Notes under the pieces: model-generated
The model's database searches: none
The model's input: the letters and a program-made list of their open reading frames with translations, nothing else
What the model was told of the DNA's origin: nothing
Part shown: positions 42,955 to 52,355 of the stretch, piece by piece
How positions within the stretch are numbered: position 1 is the first letter of the stretch
Layout of the letters: every line of letters starts with the position of its first letter
Translations under genes and position numbers: made by a program
From: Clostridiales bacterium VE202-01
GTDB lineage: Bacteria; Bacillota_I; Bacilli_A; Erysipelotrichales; Coprobacillaceae
Assembly (NCBI GenBank): GCA_000508865.1
Contig: BAHP02000062.1
Coordinates: forward strand, 1 to 64,000
Length of the DNA: 64,000 bases
Direction: 5' to 3'

Positions 42955-43002
42955 AATGGTCTCCCCTCACGGTCTCGAACCGTGGACCCTCTGATTAAGA
43001 GT
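42955..43002. repeat. right attachment-site copy (48 bp)
   Basis: Identical to 1952-1999. It overlaps the 3' half of the intact tRNA-Lys gene from the anticodon loop to the CCA, so integration preserved tRNA function. Confidence 0.9.
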
Positions 43003-43032
43003 CAGATGCTCTACCAACTGAGCTAAGGAGAG
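42957..43032 (-). tRNA. tRNA-Lys(CTT), integration target
   Basis: A canonical 76-nt tRNA with encoded CCA. Acceptor CTCTCCT/AGGGGAG (one G-T pair), D arm with AGTTGGTAGA, anticodon stem TCTGA/TCAGA with loop CTCTTAA (anticodon CTT) and T loop TTCGAGA. It is the host gene used by both integrated elements. Confidence 0.95.
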
Positions 43033-43139
43033 ATGACATTTATTATAATACACCTATTTTTAGATAAAAGCAAGTGAATTTTAATGATAAAGTATAAAAG
43101 TTATGCTATAATTAACAAATAGGTGGGGTGAGTATCAAA

Positions 43140-44297
43140 ATGTTTTATAAACAGACTGTAAATGATATAAAAGTAGTTATTTTGTCATTAGATGGCGGAT
43201 TATTGGATTTAAATCGCTTAAGATTCAATTATTTTAAAAGAATATGTAAGATTCATAATCAGGTTTTAACAAAAGAAGAGTTTGAAAGATCATTAGGCAA
43301 TATGCATACAATGTATAATAATTTTCCTATCAGCCAAGATATTGTTTCTGATGATTTAAATGAATTGATTGAACGTGATTTATACGAATATGCAAAATTA
43401 AAGCCAAATTCGTTAATGAAGGAAGGTACAGAAGAATTATTACAATTTTTTAAACAAAAAAATATAAAAATCGCTGTAATTTCGACTCATAAAATAAAAC
43501 GTGCCATCCAATATTTACAGTTAACTAGACTATACAATTATGTTGATTTTATCATTGGTGGCGATAGTAACAATCCTCCGCTACCTGATCCTTATCTATT
43601 ATCTATAATTTTAGAACAATTAAATGTTACCCCTAAACATGCTTTAGTAGTTGCAAATTACCCTAGCTTATTGTATGCTGCTAATCAAAAATTATTTAAT
43701 GTTATTTATTTAACTGATTTATGTCCAGCAGTTAATTCAATTTCTTATCGAGCTTTAAAAGTTGCTAAAAACAATCTTGAGGTTATCAATATTTTCCTTT
43801 TTGCACGATATGATTCTATGGAAATGTACTCGCCATTATTAGGAATGTCTAGCGATATGTCCATTGAAACACTTGAACAAACATATTATAAGCTGCTTGA
43901 AGAATACAGTAATGATTCTCAATTAGTCGATTTAGTACGTCAAACATATCATTACTTTTTAGGTGAAATTTTAGATAAAAAACCTAATTCTGCTAATTCT
44001 TCATTATTTGAAGATGAAAAAGCATCTAATCATCAAGAACACATAGATACTGAGGAAAATACAACTGCCAAAATTGACAATTCTTCAGAAGATTTAGTTA
44101 AGCATTTTGAGTTTTCAGATGAACCTGAGAATGTAAAACCAGTAAATGATAAACCTATAATTGGTGGTGATCCTAAACGAGTTAATGAACTTATGGATAT
44201 CATTAATGGAACTATTAAAGAAGAAACTTATCATGATGAGATTTCTGATTCTTCTCCAATTGAAAAGGAAGAAACAAATAATTACTCATGTTATTAA
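43140..44297 (+). CDS. degenerate HAD-like protein with acidic C-terminal tail
   Basis: About 385 aa (ATG at 43140; GTG at 43128 is possible but crowds the AGGTGGGG site). Residues 10-210 follow a HAD phosphatase: motif I position reads VILSLDGGLLD, with Ser where the nucleophilic Asp should be, then KIAVIST (motif II) and PLPDPYLLSIILEQLNVTP (motif III-like). The last 120 residues are acidic and low-complexity (EENTTAKIDNSSEDLV). Loss of the nucleophile suggests a non-catalytic role. The next gene starts inside its end. Confidence 0.65.
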   Translation: MFYKQTVNDIKVVILSLDGGLLDLNRLRFNYFKRICKIHNQVLTKEEFERSLGNMHTMYNNFPISQDIVSDDLNELIERDLYEYAKLKPNSLMKEGTEELLQFFKQKNIKIAVISTHKIKRAIQYLQLTRLYNYVDFIIGGDSNNPPLPDPYLLSIILEQLNVTPKHALVVANYPSLLYAANQKLFNVIYLTDLCPAVNSISYRALKVAKNNLEVINIFLFARYDSMEMYSPLLGMSSDMSIETLEQTYYKLLEEYSNDSQLVDLVRQTYHYFLGEILDKKPNSANSSLFEDEKASNHQEHIDTEENTTAKIDNSSEDLVKHFEFSDEPENVKPVNDKPIIGGDPKRVNELMDIINGTIKEETYHDEISDSSPIEKEETNNYSCY

Positions 44298-44658
44298 TTT
44301 TTTCTATACTTTAATAATCGTAACAATTATTTCTTTTTCTGGAATGCTTGTTTTTTCAGCTTTTAAAGATTTTATCTATGAACCTGGTGTCATTACAGGA
44401 ATAATAAAAAAGCTAATAGATTTATATGTTAATATCGTTTTAAGTATCTATGCTTTTATTTTTAATGTACTTCATAAAATTTTAAATTTTATTCCTGATT
44501 ATGATAACTTGATTTCTGGTAATAATTTTTTATCAAGTCTTGCAATTAAATTAATATTATTTATTATTTTTAATTTAATTATTGTATATATTATAAAATT
44601 TATAACTAAATTATTAAAAGAGTCGGAGGAAGATAATGACCCTTATCCAAAAAATTAA
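44288..44658 (+). pseudogene. small membrane protein, probably frameshifted at a T6 run near its start
   Basis: An ATG at 44288 overlaps the stop of the HAD-like gene; adding one T to the run at 44298-44303 opens the frame MLLIFFYTLIIVTIISFSG to EEDNDPYPKN at 44658. It has two or three hydrophobic segments (start, IVLSIYAFIFNVLHKILNF, LIIVYIIKFITK). Without the extra base no good start exists in this frame. The end overlaps the PAP2 gene by 23 bp, so the three genes form an operon. Family unknown. Confidence 0.5.
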
Positions 44659-45154
44659 AGAAACTGATATCAAAGTATCGTACATTTTTCCAAAATTATA
44701 TCATCATAAATTCCTATGCAAAGCTATGACCCTTATTACAGGTGTCGGTGATTTTGGTATGATCTGGTTATTTTTGATATTCATTTTAAGTCTAAATAAT
44801 AAAACTCAGCTTTTAGCTCAAAAAATGCTTGCTGCTTTACTTTTATCAACCATTATTAGTCAGGTTATTATCAAATCAATTGTAAAAAGAAAAAGACCCT
44901 GTCAAACTTACAGCAACATTAAAATGCTGATTGCTATTCCTAGTGATTATTCTTTTCCATCTGGGCATACTGCATCAAGTTTTGCTTGTGCTACTGCTAT
45001 ATGTTTCTTTTTTCCTAAAACCGGCATCTTATTTATTCTATTTGCCTTTTTAATATCATTTTCACGGTTATTTCTATTTGTCCATTATTTAAGTGATGTA
45101 ATCTTTGGAATAATTTTAGGCATTCTTGTGGGCATTTTGGTAATGATATTTTAA
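44636..45154 (+). CDS. PAP2-superfamily membrane phosphatase
   Basis: A 172-aa integral membrane protein with all three PAP2 signatures: KSIVKRKRPC, YSFPSGHTAS and SRLFLFVHYLSDV. Members include undecaprenyl-diphosphate phosphatases and phosphatidylglycerophosphate phosphatases; the small BcrC-like size is compatible with lipid-carrier recycling. Active site faces outside. It ends at a strong bidirectional terminator. Confidence 0.88.
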   Translation: MTLIQKIKETDIKVSYIFPKLYHHKFLCKAMTLITGVGDFGMIWLFLIFILSLNNKTQLLAQKMLAALLLSTIISQVIIKSIVKRKRPCQTYSNIKMLIAIPSDYSFPSGHTASSFACATAICFFFPKTGILFILFAFLISFSRLFLFVHYLSDVIFGIILGILVGILVMIF

Positions 45155-45157
45155 AAA

Positions 45158-45185
45158 AACAGCATGTCTTTTAAGACATGCTGTT
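45158..45185. terminator. bidirectional terminator between PAP2 and CPBP genes
   Basis: AACAGCATGTCTT (45158-45170) and AAGACATGCTGTT (45173-45185) form a 13-bp perfect stem with a 2-nt gap, between convergent genes. Confidence 0.9.
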
Positions 45186-45918
45186 ATAGCATTACATAAA
45201 TCAAAATAACAGCAATTAGATTCTTTATGCTATGCAATACGATTGGAGCAATAATATTTTGCCTTCTTTCATAAGCATAAGAAAAGGCTAAACCAGCTGT
45301 CATATAGGGAATCAATTTCAACCATTCTGTCATATCACCAGCTAAAATATAACTATAAACATGTAATAACCCAAATAAAAACGCTGAAATCAAGTGTGCC
45401 CAAAAGGCACTTTTTTGACGTAAAGTATTAAAAATAAGACCTCTAAAAAATAACTCTTCAACAAGTGGTGCTAAAATAACTGCATGAACTGTCATCAACA
45501 AAACATTTGAAGATAGCATAGTAACAACAAATGTCTGATTTGTCGCTTCACGAGTATCAGCTGATAAAAATAAATTAACTATAAATTCACCTATATACCC
45601 AAGTACATATGATGATATTATCCCAATCGTTAAAATCCAAATAATATTTTCTAATAGCTCTTGTCGAAATATTTCCCAATTCTTTTTTATAAAATCCTTA
45701 AATACAGCTAATAACAATATTGCTGTAGATAAACCAATCAAAACATTAAAATAAACATTGATTGATTCTGAAGAAACATCATTACTTATAAATACCGTAT
45801 ATAATTTAATCAAAAAATTAAAAATACTTGGTGCAAAATATAAATACCAGGGAAACAAAATAATTGTCCCAATTGCTTTTTGACGATTACTTAATTTTAT
45901 TTCTTTTATCAAACTCAA
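45184..45918 (-). CDS. CPBP-family intramembrane metalloprotease
   Basis: A 244-aa protein with about six to seven helices. The CPBP (Abi/Rce1-like) motifs are present: VEELFFRG (Glu-Glu and Arg) and AFLFGLLHVYS (His). The last block YAYERRQNIIAPIVLHS carries the third conserved His. Such proteases act in prenyl-protein or bacteriocin-immunity processes; the substrate is unknown. Confidence 0.85.
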   Translation of the reverse strand: MSLIKEIKLSNRQKAIGTIILFPWYLYFAPSIFNFLIKLYTVFISNDVSSESINVYFNVLIGLSTAILLLAVFKDFIKKNWEIFRQELLENIIWILTIGIISSYVLGYIGEFIVNLFLSADTREATNQTFVVTMLSSNVLLMTVHAVILAPLVEELFFRGLIFNTLRQKSAFWAHLISAFLFGLLHVYSYILAGDMTEWLKLIPYMTAGLAFSYAYERRQNIIAPIVLHSIKNLIAVILIYVML

Positions 45919-45930
45919 TCTAACACCCCA

Positions 45931-46779
45931 TTAAATAAGATTTTTATCCTCTAAATCAATTTCTTCAAACAACACTGCAAGACAAGTCTGCATTTCAGCT
46001 GAAAACAAATAAACCATTATCACTGCTATCAATAAATCGGAAATTAGTGGAATTGGTAAAAATATTTGAATTACCGCTGTTATCACGATCGTTAATAAAA
46101 ACCAGCCTAAATATGAAAGATATAAAACAAATAAAGTTCCTTTATGTCCTTTCATCAAACGTGCTGATTCACTCATCGCCTTAGCCCCATAAATCTTATA
46201 TTTCTCTAAAACATATGGTGTTAAAGCAAAAGTCAAACTATACATTACAGCAATAATCAAAATAACAACAAATCCTAATGTTATAAATCCCCCTAAGGCT
46301 CCTGCCATTTTGATAAAAGCAGGATCTTCAACAATCGTAGTAAGATTACTTGTATAAAGGCTTGATTGTGTTAATAATAATCCAAAATTATCAAACACAC
46401 TTTCATCAATAACTATTTTAGCGATAAAAAATAATATCAAACTAGCAAGCAATACAAGTACTATTAAAAAAACAATTTGAATAAAATAAGTAAAAAACAA
46501 TTCTTTAAATCTTTTAAATCCTGTTAAACCTTCATTTTCAATTGTAACTTCATCTCCGCGTTCATTTACTGCTTTTAAAGCTGTAACAATATTTCCATGA
46601 GAAAATGGCAGCATTATTATTGATATTAATAAAGAGATAAATGGTATTGTCACATTCAATGTTTGACCAAGATAATCTATAATCGTTGTTATTATACTAA
46701 TAAAGATAAAAACAAAAATTATATTACTATGATCTTTCAAAACGCTTTTAGCTTTTATTTTAATATCCCGAATATTCAT
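45931..46779 (-). CDS. DUF975-like multi-pass membrane protein
   Basis: A 282-aa protein with about six membrane helices. The N-terminus NIRDIKIKAKSVLKDHSN and the GFKRFKELFFTYFIQIVF and LMKGHKGTLFVLYLSYLGW segments resemble DUF975 proteins. Encoded 12 bp upstream of the CPBP gene, so probably co-transcribed. Function unknown. Confidence 0.6.
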   Translation of the reverse strand: MNIRDIKIKAKSVLKDHSNIIFVFIFISIITTIIDYLGQTLNVTIPFISLLISIIMLPFSHGNIVTALKAVNERGDEVTIENEGLTGFKRFKELFFTYFIQIVFLIVLVLLASLILFFIAKIVIDESVFDNFGLLLTQSSLYTSNLTTIVEDPAFIKMAGALGGFITLGFVVILIIAVMYSLTFALTPYVLEKYKIYGAKAMSESARLMKGHKGTLFVLYLSYLGWFLLTIVITAVIQIFLPIPLISDLLIAVIMVYLFSAEMQTCLAVLFEEIDLEDKNLI

Positions 46780-46833
46780 TTAGAATCTACCTCCATGAGC
46801 GTATTATAACAAAAAAGCAGTCTAAATGTAAAA

Positions 46834-47169
46834 TTATTTAATATCTAAGCTAGTTTTGATTGCCTGATTGATCAATTGCATTATTTTATCATCTATGATT
46901 CCAACTTTCTCTCTTATTCTTTGTTTATCGATCGTTCTAATTTGTTCCAATAAAATAACACTTTTTTTCTCTAAATAATTATTTTCTACCATAACATGTG
47001 TTGGCAATGGATTCTTTGTTAATTTAGATGATATCGGTGCTACAATAATCGTTGTAGAATAACGATTACCTTTATTATTTTGTAATACAACAACTGGACG
47101 ATAACCACCTTGTTCACTTCCAATCACTGGTGATAAATCAGCATAATAGATTTCCCCTCTATGTATCAT
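46834..47169 (-). CDS. MazF/PemK-family endoribonuclease (EndoA-like)
   Basis: A 111-aa MazF-fold protein: RGEIYYADLSPVIGSEQGGYRPVVVLQN, TIIVAPISSKLTKNPLPTHV and LLEQIRTIDKQRIREKVG. This is very close to the EndoA/NdoA pattern of Firmicutes, which cuts mRNA at short sequences. No antitoxin ORF precedes it: the 104 bp upstream to the divergent HAD gene holds only the ribosome site (AAAGGAG) and a promoter. Confidence 0.9.
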   Translation of the reverse strand: MIHRGEIYYADLSPVIGSEQGGYRPVVVLQNNKGNRYSTTIIVAPISSKLTKNPLPTHVMVENNYLEKKSVILLEQIRTIDKQRIREKVGIIDDKIMQLINQAIKTSLDIK

Positions 47170-47279
47170 ATTTCACAACTCCTTTAGTGCAATATATGAA
47201 CTAAACAATTTTTTATTACTTAAATTATTTAACTGTCTGATCATTTTATGTTAGGATAAAATTAACGGAGGTAATGATA

Positions 47280-47930
47280 ATGATCAAAGCTGTGATTTTT
47301 GATATGGATGGTTTAATGATTGATAGTGAGCGAGTTACTTTTGAAGGATATCAGCATGTTTTAGCTAAAAAAGGATTAACGATGTCCCTAGATTTTTATA
47401 AAACTTTATTAGGTAAACCATTAATAGCTGTTTTTAATCAGTTTTATGATACATATAGTAAAGATTTTAATGTCGAAGATACTATTGAGGCAGTTCACCA
47501 ATATATATCAGATATATTTGAAAATGATGGTGTCCCATTAAAAAAAGGGCTTATTGAATTATTGAAATATTTAAAAGCTCATAACTACAAGACGATTGTA
47601 GCAACTAGTTCCCAGCGTTATCGAGTAAATCGAATTCTTCAATTAGCAAAATTAAATCAATATTTTGATGATTCTATTTGTGGTGATGAAGTAACTAAAG
47701 GTAAACCTGATCCTGAAGTATTTTTAAAGTCATGTGAAAAATTAAATGTAAAACCACACGAAGCATTGGTACTCGAAGATTCTGAAGCTGGCATCAAAGC
47801 TGCTGATCTTGCAAAAATTAAAGTGATTTGTATCCCTGATCTAAAATATCCAGATCCTGAATTTATAAAAATGACATATAAAATCATGAATGATTTATTA
47901 GAAGTCCGTGATTTTTTTAACCAAGATTAA
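47280..47930 (+). CDS. HAD-superfamily phosphatase (beta-phosphoglucomutase-like)
   Basis: About 216 aa from ATG at 47280, eight bases after GGAGG; the ATG at 47274 is too close. Motif I FDMDGLMIDSE, motif II VATSSQRYRV, motif III Lys in KGKPDPEVF and motif IV LVLEDSEAGIKAA. The cap domain is helical (about 15-85). It should dephosphorylate small sugar or nucleotide phosphates; beta-PGM activity is not proven. Transcribed divergently from the MazF gene. Confidence 0.88.
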   Translation: MIKAVIFDMDGLMIDSERVTFEGYQHVLAKKGLTMSLDFYKTLLGKPLIAVFNQFYDTYSKDFNVEDTIEAVHQYISDIFENDGVPLKKGLIELLKYLKAHNYKTIVATSSQRYRVNRILQLAKLNQYFDDSICGDEVTKGKPDPEVFLKSCEKLNVKPHEALVLEDSEAGIKAADLAKIKVICIPDLKYPDPEFIKMTYKIMNDLLEVRDFFNQD

Positions 47931-47937
47931 CTTGGTT
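47919..47937 (+). terminator. terminator of the HAD phosphatase gene
   Basis: AACCAAG (47919-47925) and CTTGGTT (47931-47937) with loop ATTAA, followed by T-rich sequence. The stop codon is in the loop. Confidence 0.7.
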
Positions 47938-47959
47938 TTTTTATTAGAATAATATAAAA

Positions 47960-47979
47960 AAGTTGGTTAAAACCAACTT
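47960..47979 (-). terminator. terminator of the recG-plsX-rnc operon
   Basis: AAGTTGGTT (47960-47968) and AACCAACTT (47971-47979) around AA; on the minus strand a T run follows. Confidence 0.7.
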
Positions 47980-47997
47980 ATAATAAATTTAAATCAA

Positions 47998-48678
47998 TCA
48001 TTTAGCAAGTTTATCTAAAGCATCCTTAGCCGCCTTTTGTTCTGCTCTTTTTTTACTAGATCCTACTCCAACACCTAAAACCATATCATCCATTTTTACA
48101 GCCATCTCAAAAACAGGATTATTTGAAGGTCCTGTAGCTGAAATCAAATCATAAGTAACTGTTTTTCGCTGATCGGCTTGAATAAGCTCTTGAAGCCTTG
48201 TCTTAAAATCTGTTATTTCATCATAATTAACATCTTTAACATGCTTATAAACGGTTTTGTTTAATACTTTTTCAACATATTCATGACCGCAATCATAACA
48301 AACAGCGCCGATAAAAGCTTCAAAAATATCTGCCAGAACACTATCACGATCACGTCCACCATTATTTAATTCGCCAGCACCTAAAAAAATCAATGATCCT
48401 AAGTCTAATTCTCTAGCAAAACGAGCCAGAGATTCTTCGCGAACTAATTTAGCCCTTAATTTTGTTAGACGACCTTCGGGTAAATCGGGATATAAATCGT
48501 AAATATGTCGTGAAACATGATACTGTAATACCGCATCACCTAAAAATTCTAATCGTTCATAATCATGATTTTTTAACCTATGTTCATTTGCATAAGAAGG
48601 GTGTGTAAAAGCTTCGATAAAAATATCTATTTCGTGATAAGGTATCTCCATAATTTGTAAAAATTGTTTTAATTCCAC
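47998..48678 (-). CDS. rnc: ribonuclease III
   Basis: A 226-aa RNase III. The catalytic signature ERLEFLGDAVL (42-52) is followed by further metal ligands in DIFEAFIGAV. The C-terminal double-stranded RNA-binding domain (about 155-225) ends SSKKRAEQKAAKDALDKL. It matures rRNA and regulates mRNA. It follows plsX by one base; the fab and acpP genes that often separate plsX and rnc in Firmicutes are absent. Confidence 0.96.
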   Translation of the reverse strand: MELKQFLQIMEIPYHEIDIFIEAFTHPSYANEHRLKNHDYERLEFLGDAVLQYHVSRHIYDLYPDLPEGRLTKLRAKLVREESLARFARELDLGSLIFLGAGELNNGGRDRDSVLADIFEAFIGAVCYDCGHEYVEKVLNKTVYKHVKDVNYDEITDFKTRLQELIQADQRKTVTYDLISATGPSNNPVFEMAVKMDDMVLGVGVGSSKKRAEQKAAKDALDKLAK

Positions 48679-48679
48679 G

Positions 48680-49655
48680 TTATTTCAATCCTTCTTTCAT
48701 TTTTTCTACTACATTACTTGAAACCATTTCAAAAGCTAAATTTATAGCATTTTCAAAAGCAACAGCATCACTAGAACCATGAGCTTTAATTACCGGTTTA
48801 ACAAAACCCATCATCAAAGCTCCACCAGCTGCTTTAGGATCAAATTTTGTCATTAATTGTTTTAAAGCCGGTTTAGCCATTACTGCACCTAATTTAGTAC
48901 GAGTCGAAGACATAAAGCCATCTTTTAAACTTTTCACTAACACTTTAGCTACTCCTTCAGTTGTCTTCAAAGCAACATTACCAGTAAAACCGTCAGTAAC
49001 TATGACATCCACCTCGCCATCTAAGATTTCCTTACCTTCAATATTGCCAATAAAATTAATTTCTTGCATACTTTCTAAAATTTTATATGTTTCCTGATGG
49101 ATTTCATCACCTTTATGATGTTCACTTCCGATATTTAATAAAGCTATTTTAGGATTATCGATTTTTCGCACATTTTTAGCATAAACATTGCCCATAATTG
49201 CAAATGATTTTAATTGTTCGACTGTATTTTCAGAATTAGCACCAACATCAAGCATAGCTACATCTTTACCATTATAAGTCGGTAACATCGCCATTAAACA
49301 AGATTTTTCTACTCCTTCTAAACGTTTTAAAAATAGCATTGCACTAGCATAATAAGCTCCCGTATTTCCACATGACAGTATTGCATCAACTTCATTTTTT
49401 CGCGCCAGCATCATTGTTTTAACCATGCTGGATTCTTTTTTTTCTGCGAATTGCAAGAATATTTTCTGTCATTTCCAATACTTCTTGAGCATCAATTAAA
49501 GTTACCTGAGAATAGGGTTTTAAAGCTTCTAATTCTTCTATTTTCCCTACCACATATAACTCATCAGTTTTATTTTTACTAAGAAATGATAAACATGCTT
49601 CGACAACGATCGAACTTCCCAAATCACCACTCATAGCATCTATTCCTAATTTCAT
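48680..49655 (-). pseudogene. plsX: phosphate acyltransferase PlsX, frameshifted at an A/T run of eight
   Basis: The N-terminal piece (MKLGIDAMSGDLG to AIRRKKRIQHG) and the C-terminal piece (ESSMVKTMMLARKN to VVEKMKEGLK) join when one base is removed from the run at 49436-49443, giving AIRRKKESSMV, the conserved PlsX sequence, and a 324-aa protein. PlsX converts acyl-ACP to acyl-phosphate for phospholipid synthesis and is needed for growth in related Firmicutes, so a real break is unlikely. ATG at 49655 is preferred over GTG at 49664. Confidence 0.92.
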
Positions 49656-49692
49656 TTTTTTCACCTCATATTAGTACATATTATAACACAAA

Positions 49693-51709
49693 TTAATCAA
49701 TATATTTATTATTGTTGATCAATTGTTCTTCAATCTCATTAATTAATTTTAAATATGCTGCATCATTAGATTTACTTTCTAATAATTCCTGGGCATCTTT
49801 TCTAGTTACTTCTAATATATTAATATCTTTAAAAATATCTCCGATTGCAAAAGCTGGTAGACCACTTTGTTGATTCCCTAATATTTCACCAGGTCCCCTT
49901 ATTTTCAAATCATAATAAGAAACCTCAAAACCATCGTGACAATTTTTTAAAAACTCTAATCTTTCAATTGCTTCTTTACTAGAAGAATTGCTCAGCAAAT
50001 AACAATAGCCTTGTTCATGACCACGACCGACTCGGCCTCTTAATTGATGTAATTGACTTAATCCAAAACGTTCAGCATTATAAATTACGATCCAATTGGC
50101 ATTACTAACATCAACTCCAACTTCAATAACTGTCGTTGAAACTAAAATTTGAATTCGATTATCTTTAAAATCATCCATTGTCTTTTCTTTAGTTTCATCA
50201 TCCATTTTACCATGAAGCAGTCCTACTGTATAATGATTTTTAAAATAAGCTTTCATTCCCTCATAAATACTAGTTGCATCACGGCTATCAATAACATCAC
50301 TTTCATCAACTAAGGGACATACAACATAACATTGCCCGCCACTAGCTAAATAATTTTTTAGTTTATTTAAAATAGGCTTCATACTATGCGATTTTATCAC
50401 TTCAGTTAAGACCGGTTTTCTTCCTCTAGGCATTGTTTTAATAGTTGAAACATCCATATCCCCATATAAACTGATTGCTAAAGTTCGCGGAATCGGTGTT
50501 GCCGACATAACCATAAAATCTACTTTTTGACCTTTTTCTTTCAATGCTTTACGCTGGTTTACGCCAAAGCGATGCTGTTCATCTGTTATTACCAAACCAA
50601 GATTATGATAATTTACTTTTTCTTGAAATAGCGCATGTGTTCCTACAATAATATCTATTTTTCCATCTCTCAAATCTTGATAGATCGCTTGTTTTTCTTT
50701 GGTTGACAAATGTCCTGTCAATAAACCTATATTAACACTAGTTTCTTTAAATAATTTTATTAATGATTGATAATGCTGTGTTACCAAAATTTCCGTAGGT
50801 GCCATCATAGCACCTTGAAATCCTGCTAAATAATTGGCATACAATCCAATTGCACCAACTACTGTTTTACCACTTCCTACATCACCCTGAATAAAACGAT
50901 ACATCGTCGTATCTTTTTTTAAATCATTAATTACTTCATCAACTGCTTTCATTTGGTCATCTGTTAATTTAAAGGGAAGCTTTTTGATAAACTGCTCTAA
51001 TATTTTTTGATCAATTTTTCTTGACACCAATATTTTTTTTACGTGAGATCTTAATGTATTGCATTGTTAATTGAAATTTTAAAAATTCTTCGTATTTTAA
51101 ATGCCGTGAAGCCTCTTTAATATCATTATTGTTAGCTGGAAAATGAATTAGATTTAAAGCTAATTCTTTATGAATTAAATGATGTTTGATCAATAAAGAA
51201 TTAGGTATTTCATCTTGAATATGTCCCTGATAAAATTTTAAAGCTTTTTTCACATAATTCTGAAATGACTTTTGTGTTATTCCTTCTTTTAATGAATAAA
51301 CTGGGGTAATCCCTGCAATTTCATTTAAAGCCTTTAATTTAATGTCACTAGCAACAATGCTATTATTGGCACTATTATACTTACCAATTACTGTCAAAAT
51401 CATCCCTTTAGTCATATTTTTTTTCATAAAATGACGATTAAAAATCGTAATTTTATAAATTTCCTGCTGATAAAGAAGTGAAAATGTCAACCTGGATAAT
51501 CTTCCTTTAAAAAAGACTTTTGGTTCCTCAATTAAAACACCTTCAATAATAACTTTTTCATTATTTATTAAAGGTGTTTCCTCAATACACTCATAACGAT
51601 AGGGAAAATGAAGTACCAGATCTCTAAGACTATTTATACCCATCTCATTCAATAATTTAATTCTATTTTCAGTTATCTTTATCTGCTGTAAAGGAATTTG
51701 TCTTGCCAT
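49693..51709 (-). pseudogene. recG: ATP-dependent DNA helicase RecG, frameshifted at an A/T run of eight
   Basis: The N-terminal 232 aa (wedge/OB domain, VIIEGVLIEEPKVFFKGRLSR) and the C-terminal 445 aa (helicase: QGDVGSGKT, DEQHRFG, MSATPIPRTL, QLRGRVGRG) join as SRKKILVSRKIDQK if one base is removed from the run at 51033-51040, giving a normal-length 671-aa RecG. It remodels stalled forks and Holliday junctions. recG next to plsX is the usual Firmicutes order; fapR is missing between them. Confidence 0.93.
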
Positions 51710-51861
51710 AATATCACCATGACTATTGTATATTATTTATCTAAAAATATCTACTCCAAACATTTTATTATAACAAAACAACAGCTATTTTTAGCTATAA
51801 TATCAGCTTTTAGCATACTTAATCATTTATTTTTTTATTAAGACTTTTTTAACTCTAATAA

Positions 51862-51891
51862 AAATAAGTTATCATTTAAAATAACTTATTT
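51862..51891 (-). terminator. terminator of the PTS IIB gene
   Basis: AAATAAGTTAT (51862-51872) and ATAACTTATTT (51881-51891) with an 8-nt loop; the IIB stop codon lies in the right arm. Confidence 0.65.
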
Positions 51892-52191
51892 TTCAATCAA
51901 TTCAATAGCCTGCTTCAATACCGCTTTACCATTCATTTCCAAAAGATCTTTTTCTTCAATTACGGCAATCGGAATAGAAGTTTTAACAATAGAACGAACT
52001 TTTTCAAGATCTCCAGCATTTTGTGGTGCTATTAAAATACAGTCAGCCTCTGCCCAAGATAACTCGATTGCACTTGAAATTGCTGTCCAAATCATTACAT
52101 CTATATTTTGTCTATGAGCTTCTTTTTTCATCGCATTAACAAGCATAGTTGTAGTCAATCCTGACATGCAGCAAAGTAAAATTTTATACAC
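51886..52191 (-). CDS. PTS lactose/cellobiose-type IIB component
   Basis: A 101-aa protein starting at GTG (52191) directly after GGAGG; an ATG six codons upstream would place the ribosome site inside the gene. The phosphorylation loop ILLCCMSGLTTTMLV holds the active-site Cys, and ILIAPQNAGDLEKV and KTSIPIAVIEEKDL are typical of the IIB Lac/Cel family. No IIA or IIC gene is adjacent, so it must work with components encoded elsewhere or be regulatory. Confidence 0.85.
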   Translation of the reverse strand: MYKILLCCMSGLTTTMLVNAMKKEAHRQNIDVMIWTAISSAIELSWAEADCILIAPQNAGDLEKVRSIVKTSIPIAVIEEKDLLEMNGKAVLKQAIELIEK

Positions 52192-52355
52192 AATTATACC
52201 TCCATACATATTCTTTTATATTATGCAACGATTTTATCACAACGAGACAAAAAATACTACTTTTTTATCACAAAAAAAGATAATTATCATTTAATAAAAA
52301 TAAATATATTATTCACATTCTTTTCACAACCCTGATCTCTCGATTATTCTACATT

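Larger units (their letters stand above)
1952..43002. mobile_element. 41-kb siphovirus-type prophage in tRNA-Lys(CTT)
   Basis: The element is bounded by an exact 48-bp direct repeat (1952-1999 and 42955-43002, offset 41,003 bp), the right copy being the 3' end of an intact tRNA-Lys gene. It carries full packaging, head, tail, lysis, replication, recombination, immunity and integration modules. Long tape-measure and BppU/DUF859 structural genes without a contractile sheath indicate a long non-contractile tail. Several of its genes contain single-base frameshifts (cI, tape measure, methyltransferase and others), but host genes show the same, so inducibility cannot be judged from this sequence. 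Confidence 0.92.

Noticed and set aside
46834-47169. MazF gene considered as part of the prophage or an addiction module of it
   Set aside because: It lies about 4 kb outside the att repeat, among ordinary chromosomal genes.
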